From: Rhynchopus sp. YZ270_cl-10
Lineage: Eukaryota; Euglenozoa; Diplonemea; Diplonemida; Diplonemidae
Length of the DNA stretch: 64,000 bases
Direction: 5' to 3'
Assembly: GCA_964035575.1 (NCBI GenBank)
Contig: OZ037931.1
Coordinates: 319,567 to 383,566, forward strand
In this document: positions 29,938-38,600 of the stretch, piece by piece
Position numbering within the stretch: the first letter of the stretch is position 1
Layout of the letters: every line of letters starts with the position of its first letter
The notes under the pieces: generated by a model
The model's input: only the letters and a program-made list of their open reading frames with translations
What the model was told of the DNA's origin: nothing
The model's database searches: none
Made by a program: the position numbers and the translations under genes

Positions 29938-30921
29938 ATGCTGCTTCAGGCTTTGCGCAAGCCGAAGAAGGGTCTCGGGGTGGCGAGGAGGAAGGAGGTG
30001 GACGACTGCGTGTTCCGCCTCCGCGACGGCAAGCAGGCCGCGCGCGCTTTGGCCCATCTTGTCCCGTGGGACCAAGCGCACACTTTCGACGTGGGGCCCC
30101 GAGCAGCAGGCACCCGCGACTGGCTGCTCCGAGCGTTCCGGCAGTTCGCCGAAGGGGAGACCGAGACCACGCCTCCCGACCAGACGTTGATTCGGTTCGT
30201 CTGGGGTCGCCTGCGCGGAGCGTCGTCCCTCTCCGTGGCCGACTACTGCGGGCGGCTGCTGAAGGCACTGGCGGCCGAGGGGGAGACGGGATACCGCACG
30301 CGCCGGGTGCTGGCGGTGAAGCGCGCGCTGACGCGTTTCGGGACGTTGCTGAGGCCGAGTCAGGCGCCGCCGGTAGACGTGGACGCGGTGATGGACGTGG
30401 TCGAGGCTTTCGGTCGCGAGGGGGCCGAGCGCGAACGGGCGTTTGTGGCCTTGGTGTGGATGGCACGGGCGCGTATGGCGGACGCACGATACCTGCTGGT
30501 GCGCGACCTGGTGGAGGTGACAGACGAGGGCGCGACGGGGCTGGAAGTCGCCCTGAAGGAGAAGCAGCAGAAGAGCTGGACACCCGTGGTGTATTTGCCA
30601 CCCGGGACGCTTACCCAATACGTGGTGGAATGGGCACGCGCGCGTCGCTTGGCGGAAGGACAGGACGCGCCGTTGTTTGCAGCGACCGAGACGCAGTACC
30701 AGCGCCTCATGCGTCGGGTGGTGGGGGCTCTGCCGGCAGGGTCCTGGGCGCACTCGCTTCGCAGGGGGTCAGCGCAGGCCCTGCAATCCTGGGGGATGAG
30801 CGTGGACGGACTGAGGGACGCGCTGCGCCAAACGACGGTGCGTTACCTCATGCGTACGGCGCCCGAGGCTCGCAGGAAGGCACGCTCGACGCTGGACGTC
30901 CTGCAGGAGCGGCCGCTGTAG
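29938..30921 (+). CDS. Tyrosine recombinase of retrotransposon copy 2, motif-deleted
   Basis: 327 residues. Same as copy 1 except that RHASSRTTVRYL has become RQTTVRYL. The 12-nt in-frame deletion removes the conserved histidine (H298 of copy 1) and the small residues that follow, nine residues before the tyrosine nucleophile. HSLRRG and the tyrosine remain. In this enzyme family the His/Trp at that place helps stabilise the transition state, so loss or strong reduction of activity is expected. The frame remains open, so this is annotated as a CDS rather than a pseudogene. Confidence 0.8.
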   Translation: MLLQALRKPKKGLGVARRKEVDDCVFRLRDGKQAARALAHLVPWDQAHTFDVGPRAAGTRDWLLRAFRQFAEGETETTPPDQTLIRFVWGRLRGASSLSVADYCGRLLKALAAEGETGYRTRRVLAVKRALTRFGTLLRPSQAPPVDVDAVMDVVEAFGREGAERERAFVALVWMARARMADARYLLVRDLVEVTDEGATGLEVALKEKQQKSWTPVVYLPPGTLTQYVVEWARARRLAEGQDAPLFAATETQYQRLMRRVVGALPAGSWAHSLRRGSAQALQSWGMSVDGLRDALRQTTVRYLMRTAPEARRKARSTLDVLQERPL

Positions 30922-32627
30922 GTTGGTTGTTCCGGGGGTTGGACGGGTACCCGTTGGGGGAGTATGTGCGTGACGAGGGGGATGACGTGGTGGAGGCGGA
31001 TGTTGAGACGTCTGCGGCGCCTCCGCATGTGCTCTTGGATGATGTCGCTGGGGTCTGGGGTGGCCCATCTGGGGTGAAGCGGCAGGTGCTTGACTCATTC
31101 CCGGCGGGTCTGATTGATTTGGGGGCGCTCCGCCGACTGGTACCGGCGAAGGCCAGGTTGTTCGCAATGCTTGACGACATTGCGACTTTCCGTGCGCAGC
31201 TGACGGGGTCTGGGGTGTCGATGCCGGGCCCGCCCTCCAAGCTCCAGGACGGCATGTTGGCGGCGTGCGTGGGTAGTGGGGTTTTGCGCACGGAGAAGCG
31301 AGCTTTCCCGTCGGTGTGTGGGCTGTCTGTGTTTCCGCTGGCGAAGACGAACGGCAAGATGCGTCTCATCGTTGACGCACGGCCGTTGAACACGGCGATG
31401 CACTCCCCGCCAAAGTTCAGCCTCCCTACACCATACGAGCTGTCGGAACTCATCCTACGCGGGGGCGCTACGCATGCAGTCGTGGCGGATTTTAAAGGGT
31501 TTTTCTGGCAATTCCCTTTGTCCGCGGAGGTGGGGCAGTTTTTTGGTGTGCGGCAGGGTGCGCGTCGCATGCAGCTTACCCGCATGGCGATGGGGTGGTC
31601 GTGGGCGGCGGTGATTGCGCAGGAGACGTCGCTGGGGCTTCTCGGGGATATGGCGGGTGTGTGTGCTGCTGCGTGGATAGACGACAACCTCATTTTGGGG
31701 AAGTCGGCGGGTGAGGCGTCTGCGCGGCTTCGGGGGTTCCTGCGCAGAGCGGACGAAGTTGGCGCTGAGGTGAACCGCGAGAAGTCGACGCTCACTCCGG
31801 TACAGGTGTGTACCTACGCAGGGATTGAGTGGGATTTGCGGGGGCGCAGAATGCGGCTGCCGGGGGAGTGGCGTCGGAAGGCCCGTGTCGTGGTGGACGT
31901 ATTGCTGTCGGCGTCGGGTCCCTCGCTGCGCGAAGTGTGGAAAGGTATCGGGGCCGTCATCTGGGCGACGTATGCGATGGGGGACCGGTTCTGCGGGGTG
32001 CCGGACATGTTGGCGTGGATTCGTGCGCGGGGCGCCGAGGTGTCTGCGGGCGCGATTGACTGGGACGACCAGGTGCAGATCTCTGCGGGCATGCGGACGG
32101 ACTTGCGTGTGTTTGTGGAGCGGCGATTGGTGCCGGATGTGTGGCGCGTCCCCAGGTGGAAGCTGTCGCCGGAGGAGGGGTGTGACACGGTGGTGTGGTC
32201 GGACGCGTGCCCCGAGGGGTGGGGGTTTATTGTGCGGACGCTTGCTGGCGGGCGCGCTTTCAGGAAGTGGGGCACGTGGTCCACGGTCGAGGATATTTTC
32301 ATTTTGGAGTTACGGGCGATGGCCTGGGGCGTGCTGCATGCTGTACGTGGTGGCGCCCGCAGGATTTTGGTGGTGGGGGACAACGCCGCGGTGGTTGCTG
32401 TGCTGGAGAAGGGCCACTGTGCAGTCAGGTTAGGGAACACGGTCTTGGAGCGCCTGTTTCGGGTCACTGACGGGGCGGGTGCGGGCATGTTGTCGCGCTG
32501 GATCGCGACGGACCGTATGCCGGCGGACGAGCTGTCGCGCTGGGGTACCGCTGGGCAGGACTGGGCCGACCCCCCGTCGGACGGCGTGGTGGTCGACGGT
32601 GGCGGTTTTATGTGGTCGGACGAGTGA
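30918..32627 (+). CDS. Reverse transcriptase/RNase H of retrotransposon copy 2
   Basis: About 569 recognisable residues. All RT motifs (ADFKGFFWQF, MAMGWSWA, WIDDN) and RNase H acidic residues (WSDACPEGW, ELRAMAWG, VVGDNAAVV, PADELSRWG) are intact. Substitutions relative to copy 1 are few (N to T before RMAMG, M to V in RVVMDVLL, C to R in TDLCVF). Start unclear, as for copy 1. Confidence 0.88.
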   Translation, partial: VGWLFRGLDGYPLGEYVRDEGDDVVEADVETSAAPPHVLLDDVAGVWGGPSGVKRQVLDSFPAGLIDLGALRRLVPAKARLFAMLDDIATFRAQLTGSGVSMPGPPSKLQDGMLAACVGSGVLRTEKRAFPSVCGLSVFPLAKTNGKMRLIVDARPLNTAMHSPPKFSLPTPYELSELILRGGATHAVVADFKGFFWQFPLSAEVGQFFGVRQGARRMQLTRMAMGWSWAAVIAQETSLGLLGDMAGVCAAAWIDDNLILGKSAGEASARLRGFLRRADEVGAEVNREKSTLTPVQVCTYAGIEWDLRGRRMRLPGEWRRKARVVVDVLLSASGPSLREVWKGIGAVIWATYAMGDRFCGVPDMLAWIRARGAEVSAGAIDWDDQVQISAGMRTDLRVFVERRLVPDVWRVPRWKLSPEEGCDTVVWSDACPEGWGFIVRTLAGGRAFRKWGTWSTVEDIFILELRAMAWGVLHAVRGGARRILVVGDNAAVVAVLEKGHCAVRLGNTVLERLFRVTDGAGAGMLSRWIATDRMPADELSRWGTAGQDWADPPSDGVVVDGGGFMWSDE

Positions 32628-33053
32628 TGTCCTTAGATTATTCTTATTTTAGATTGCCTTCTGTTTTTTCTTCCAGCTTTTCATTAAAGCTGTTTCCCTG
32701 CCCTGTTTTTTGTCCGCTGTTTTTTTGCAGTGGCTTTTGGTTTTATTTCTGGATGCCTGCGCCCGCTGAGGCTTGGTGTCGTATCATTGGTTTTTTGTTC
32801 ACTCCGCCTTTTTTCTGGGCCCTCGGGGGTCCTGTGTTTTTGTTTGGAGTTGGGATGGATGCTCTCGTGGCCTACGGGTTTAAATATTCTACGTGACGGT
32901 GTCAGGAGGTTGTTTCGGCTTCCACATTCGCCCCCCTCATCGTAGCGCCTATTTCGAGATAAAAGTATCCCCCTTCCCTCCTCTCCGTTTTCATCATTGC
33001 TGTTCGCCCTTCGCGGGTCTTTTAGGTACTCTCTATCTATCTCAGATCTCCCT

Positions 33054-33423
33054 GAAACACGCTTTAGCGGAGCAGCTTCGCTGCGTGTTGGGAGATCTTT
33101 GATAGAGACTACCGTCCTTTTGATTTGACATGGCACGCACACTGCTATTTGGCAGAATATTTATTTGATTTTCCTCAGGCTTTGTCCTGGTTGGCCGGGG
33201 TCCGTTTATGTTTCAGTCTCTACCCTCACCAAATCACCACACCATCTTCATCAGATTTTTTGTTGGAATTTGTTTTGGGTTGTTTCGGCTTCCACATTCG
33301 CCCCCCTCATCGTAGCGCCTATTTCGAGATAAAAGTATCCCCCTTCCCTCCTCTCCGTTTTCATCATTGCTGTTCGCCCTTCGCGGGTCTTTTAGGTACT
33401 CTCTATCTATCTCAGATCTCCCT
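33054..33423. repeat. Satellite unit type B, intact (second empty site)
   Basis: Follows the occupied unit directly, with only CCCT between AGATCT and GAAACACGC, so the hexamer array can shrink to almost nothing. The single junction segment lies at 33278-33311. Confidence 0.85.
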
Positions 33424-34032
33424 CCCTCTCCCTCTCCCTCTCCCTCTCCCTCTCCCTCTCCCTCTCCCTCTCCCTCTCCCTCTCCCTCTCCCTCTCCCTC
33501 TCCCTCTCCCTCTCCCTCTCCCTCTCCCTCTCCCTCTCCCTCTCCCTCTCCCTCTCCCTCTCCCTCTCCCCTCTCCCCTCTCCCTCTCCCTCTCCCTCTC
33601 CCTCTCCCTCTCCCTCTCCCTCTCCCTCTCCCTCTCCCTCTCCCTCTCCCTCTCCCTCTCCCTCTCCCTCTCCCTCTCCCTCTCCCTCTCCCTCTCCCTC
33701 TCCCTCTCCCTCTCCCTCTCCCTCTCCCTCTCCCTCTCCCTCTCCCTCTCCCTCTCCCTCTCCCTCTCCCTCTCCCTCTCCCTCTCCCTCTCCCTCTCCC
33801 TCTCCCTCTCCCTCTCCCTCTCCCTCTCCCTCTCCCTCTCCCTCTCCCTCTCCCTCTCCCTCTCCCTCTCCCTCTCCCTCTCCCTCTCCCTCTCCCTCTC
33901 CCCTCTCCCCTCTCCCTCTCCCTCTCCCTCTCCCTCTCCCTCTCCCTCTCCCTCTCCCTCTCCCTCTCCCTCTCCCTCTCCCTCTCCCTCTCCCTCTCCC
34001 TCTCCCTCTCCCTCTCCCTCTCCCTCTCCCTC
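33424..34032. repeat. CCCTCT hexamer array with two CCCCTCT interruptions
   Basis: About 100 hexamers. Heptamer pairs near 33568 and 33900 mark an internal duplication of the array. Confidence 0.95.
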
Positions 34033-34366
34033 TTCACAATCAAACTTGTTTGAGCAGCTTTGCTGCGGATTGGGGGGTTCGGATAAAAAGACATAAAAAT
34101 AATAGCGACAATTCCTCTCACTTTTTGATATTTTCTACCACTTACTTACGGTAAGGTTGGAAGGGGACCGGGAATAAACAACACCTCCTTCATCAGGATT
34201 TTCAATTTTTGATTCCCTAGTCGGTGTGTTTCTCCTCCCCCGTACGTTTTACTTCACATCGGGTTTGTTTTTGGTTAGGGGGGGGGGCTTTTTCTCTTCA
34301 ACACATACTTGTTTGACTTTGAGCAAAGAATAAAGACTGGTCTTTTTATCTTTCCGGACCCCCCCC
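34033..34366. repeat. Satellite unit type C, copy 2
   Basis: Near-identical to 27481-27815, with the same head structure and ends. Confidence 0.75.
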
Positions 34367-34416
34367 TCTCCCTCTCCCTCTCCCTCTCCCTCTCCCTCTC
34401 CCTCTCCCTCTCCCTC
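34367..34416. repeat. Short CCCTCT array
   Basis: About eight hexamers between units C and D. Confidence 0.9.
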
Positions 34417-34716
34417 TTCCCCAGTTAACTTGTTAAAGCAGCTTTGCTGCGACATGGGGAGATCTGGTGTTACTGTAGATGATAGTATAAGATGCTTTGG
34501 TCCATTTTTGCTTTTATTACCTCTTTGCTCTGCAAAGGTTGGAACGGGAAAGTCAAAACACACCACCTTCATCAGGAATTTTTTCCACAAATTTGTTTCC
34601 CCGGTGTGTTTTCCTTCCCTCGTACGTCACAATAAACGAAACCCCTCCTCACATTGTTTTTGTTGCGCTTTCAGGACCTCATCGACGGATCACTATTTGT
34701 ACACCAGATCTCCCCC
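34417..34716. repeat. Satellite unit type D
   Basis: Head CCCCA, TTAACttGTTAA, GCAGCtttGCTGC, TGGGG. Terminal inverted sequence GGGGAGATCTGGTGT against ACACCAGATCTCCCC. Shares ACCACCTTCATCAGGA with other units. About 300 bp, the shortest type. Confidence 0.75.
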
Positions 34717-35590
34717 TCTCCCTCTCCCTCTCCCTCTCCCTCTCCCTCTCCCTCTCCCTCTCCCTCTCCCTCTCCCTCTCCCTCTCCCTCTCCCTCTCCC
34801 TCTCCCTCTCCCTCTCCCTCTCCCTCTCCCTCTCCCTCTCCCTCTCCCTCTCCCTCTCCCTCTCCCTCTCCCTCTCCCTCTCCCTCTCCCTCTCCCTCTC
34901 CCTCTCCCTCTCCCTCTCCCTCTCCCTCTCCCTCTCCCTCTCCCTCTCCCTCTCCCTCTCCCTCTCCCTCTCCCTCTCCCTCTCCCTCTCCCTCTCCCTC
35001 TCCCTCTCCCTCTCCCTCTCCCTCTCCCTCTCCCTCTCCCTCTCCCTCTCCCTCTCCCTCTCCCTCTCCCTCTCCCTCTCCCTCTCCCTCTCCCTCTCCC
35101 TCTCCCTCTCCCTCTCCCTCTCCCTCTCCCTCTCCCTCTCCCTCTCCCTCTCCCTCTCCCTCTCCCTCTCCCTCTCCCTCTCCCTCTCCCTCTCCCTCTC
35201 CCTCTCCCTCTCCCTCTCCCTCTCCCTCTCCCTCTCCCTCTCCCTCTCCCTCTCCCTCTCCCTCTCCCTCTCCCTCTCCCTCTCCCTCTCCCTCTCCCTC
35301 TCCCTCTCCCTCTCCCTCTCCCTCTCCCTCTCCCTCTCCCTCTCCCTCTCCCTCTCCCTCTCCCTCTCCCTCTCCCTCTCCCTCTCCCTCTCCCTCTCCC
35401 TCTCCCTCTCCCTCTCCCTCTCCCTCTCCCTCTCCCTCTCCCTCTCCCTCTCCCTCTCCCTCTCCCTCTCCCTCTCCCTCTCCCTCTCCCTCTCCCTCTC
35501 CCCTCTCCCTCTCCCTCTCCCTCTCCCTCTCCCTCTCCCTCTCCCTCTCCCTCTCCCTCTCCCTCTCCCTCTCCCTCTCCCTCTCTGGAT
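34717..35590. repeat. Longest CCCTCT hexamer array, up to the CFAP46 gene
   Basis: About 145 hexamers with one CCCCTCT near 35498. It ends 54 bases before the CFAP46 start codon. The intervening sequence is pyrimidine-rich and ends CCCAACCCAAG shortly before the ATG. Confidence 0.95.
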
Positions 35591-35643
35591 TCCCTCTCCC
35601 TCTCCACCTATTTTACTCTCAACCCAACCCAAGGTGATACACA

Positions 35644-38600
35644 ATGAGCACATTGGCCTTGCGGCTATGCGCACAGCTCGACGCAACGCGGCAGCTGCGA
35701 GATAAACAGCTGCCCCAGGCGCTCTCTCAGGTGCGGAAGGTGCACCAGACGTTGTGCGCTGCGGTACATGACTCGGTCGTTGTGGCAGGCCTGCCGAGTG
35801 TCGAGCTGCCTTACGACCTATTTCTGTATGTCGCGGAGACAGCTGCGTTTCTTGGCGAATGGGATGTGGTCAAGAAATGCTGTGAGAGTCTGAGTGCACA
35901 CCATCCTACGACACCAGCATTGACCTGCAGATTCCTTTTCTGTCAATGCATGCTGCACACCAGAGACGCATCCGGCCAGGTAGGGGAACGTCTCGTTGAC
36001 AAGGTGCAAACCGCTGTCGCAAAGGCCTTAAAAGGAATGCAACTCGCTCTGCAAGACAAAGAACACCACTCCCACCTTGTTGTCCGCGGATCTGAACACT
36101 GCTGGAACGCAGTTCGAGTCCTCTACGCAAACGGAACCAGTGGAGTTCTTCTCAACACCCTAAAAGAAGTGAACTCTGGGCTAGAAGCGGTGCAACACAA
36201 AGATTGGGGGAAAAGAGTGACCTGGCTTCTCCGTCAAGCTGTCGCAGAGATTGCAAGCGGAAAAGACCCAAAACCGACTGTCGCAAACGCAGTCTCAATT
36301 TGCGACAAAAATGGCTTGGACCATTTAAAACGGCCATTAAAAAGAGTACAAATGGCTATGAAGATCGAAGGCTCCAAAGGGGCAGCACCGGGGGTTATGC
36401 GTGGAATCGCAGCATGCCAGGCTGTATACAGCAGATTGGGGGATGAAAAGGAACAGGCTACAGATTTACAGGCAGCCTATCAGGATCTTGCTTCGTCCAC
36501 CTTGGTGGGGGCCTCCTTGGGGAAGAGGGTGGCATCAAAGACAACACCTAAGGACGAACCAACAAAGGACACAAAAGGGGGCAAGGGAGCGGCACCCCCT
36601 GCAGTCACCGAAACCGACATCCGCGACAAAGAAGAAGTTCTTGCCGAGGTGGGCCTCCTTGCCGCCCTGCACCCCCTCCCTCCCCTCGCAGAGAACCCTC
36701 TATCTGATGAAACCCCTGCACGCAGCCAACGCTACCGTCTCTTTACGTTATACTCAAACGCTGTGAAAGCTTCAGAAGAGTCAGGAGCAGCAGAATTAAC
36801 GAAAGATCACTTCCATGCGTCGCCTTCAGAGATGTATCCTATTGCCTTAGAGAATATGCTGCCCGCGATTGCGCAGGATACGTCAAAAAAGGCGGCAAAT
36901 TCACCAAGTCTCCGGGCCAGAGTCTTAGCGGAATATACCGCTGCAGTGTTGATTGTAAAGCGTGCAGGAGGGTACGATGTGCAAAGAGAAAAATATGCGA
37001 ATCGATGCACTCCAGAAATGACACAGCAGATTGTCCTAGGGGTGCGGCATCTAGTGAAAGCATTGGAGAGCGCGGTGCGGACGAATGACATTCATCTTAC
37101 CCAGCAAGGATGTGTTCTTGTATGGAATATGGTGCTCCCGCTGCTTAACCCTGAGACACGCGGGTTGGTATCTAAATCGTTGCAGTCGACCCTTCATATT
37201 TTAGATTCTATGTCTTCAAATCTACATCGTCTTAAGGTTCACCTCCTATGTGAGCTAGCGTACTGCGATGTCGCGGATGAATACCTGGCAAAAGCTAAAG
37301 TCCGCGTCACCCAAGCACTCTGTGAGAACTACGTAGTGGACGAAGAAGAAGCCAGTCTATATGGAATACCACGCCCCCTCGACCGCTTCCTCGAACCACT
37401 TCAACAGCGTCTCGAGCTAAAGGCTGATATGTACTACGTCCCCGACACCCGAACCGCTAAGGACGAAGCAGAAAGGGAGCGCATCACACGAGAGGAGGTG
37501 ATTCTCCTATTAGATAGGGCGGCCGATACGAAGGCGGTAGGGTCTTTGGTGCATATGCTGCAGAATGCGCATACGTTGATGCTTGGAACAGAGCCTCCGT
37601 TGGATTGGGTGACACCACCAGAGCCGGAGGCGGTGCCGGTGGACCCTAAGGGGAAGAAGAGGAAGAGTATCACCGATGTACCCCCGCCAGCACCAAGCTT
37701 GGATGCTGCAGAGGAGAATAGACGGCATGAAGTGCTGCGTGCGCGTGGTGCCCTGTGGGCGCAGTTGCTGAACACTGCGTGGAAGAATCCGCACCCAAAG
37801 CTGATAGCCATAGTGAGAAGTACAGCGCCGAAGCTGATGTGCAGGAAGTGGGGGCACCATGCGGAGAGGCAGCTGCGGATCGATCAGTTGCAGGCGTGTT
37901 TGACGTGTGCTGATACGCATGTGGTGGAGTTGAAGGCAAAAGGATACAGCATAGGCCAAAGGGTGTTCCGCAGTGCGGCAGGCGATCCGTTAGAGGAGCA
38001 TGAAGCGGTGAGTCTGCGTGCGGAGGTGCTCAGTACGCAGGATGCGATTAATGAGCAGTTTACGTTGGCGTTAGACTTCGCCCCAGCGGTGCTGGCGCAG
38101 GGGGACAGCTGGCTGGTGGCGAACATTGCGGTGATGTATCTGAATTGGCACACCCCGTTGATCGCTGCGAAGGACTTCATACACTCATACACACTCGAGA
38201 CGCATGTGCAGAAGGATGGTACCAGTGGGCTCTTGGCGTTGACGCTAGGTGCTGGTATGGTTTCTACCAGTGTGACGCCTGATTCGCATGCAGAGGCTGC
38301 AGGGCTGAAGAAGGGGATGTGCATCACGAAGATCAACGGCGAGGCGGTTACGACGAATGAATCGTATGAGGCCGCACTGCGCGCATCCCCGAAGGTGGTG
38401 GTCAACGTGACTGCGAAGGCGCCTCTGGAGTACCCCGTCAAGGCGGTGCTTGAGAAGCTGCTTGAGGTGCTGTGCCTGCCGGGCATGGGCATAGTCCCGC
38501 AGTGCTCGCCGTATGAGGCAGATCTGCTGGCGCAGGCAGGTCGTGCGCTGTCGCTGTCCTTCCTGCAGGAGTACGTGCAGACAAAGCTCCCCCTCGGCAC

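Larger units (their letters stand above)
28366..32941 (+). mobile_element. Tyrosine-recombinase retrotransposon (VIPER/Ngaro-like), copy 2
   Basis: Same structure as copy 1, with 34-bp direct repeats at 28366-28399 and 32908-32941. It differs from copy 1 by a 12-nt deletion in the recombinase and a handful of point changes, such as Asn/Thr in MQLNRMAMG and Cys/Arg in TDLCVFVERR. The near-identity means recent retrotransposition or duplication of a larger block. Confidence 0.88.
28142..33053. repeat. Satellite unit type B interrupted by retrotransposon copy 2
   Basis: Left part 28142-28399 and right part 32908-33053 match the intact B unit. The junction point is identical to that in the first occupied unit. 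Confidence 0.85.

Noticed and set aside
20830-34600. Hammerhead ribozyme on the reverse strand of satellite units (CTGATGA conserved)
   Set aside because: CCTGATGAAG is conserved in all unit types, but the required stem II and GAAA with a cleavage site could not be built in units A, C or D.
20473-35590. Telomere
   Set aside because: CCCTCT/AGAGGG arrays are internal, interrupted by units, and followed by ordinary genes. No terminal array is seen.
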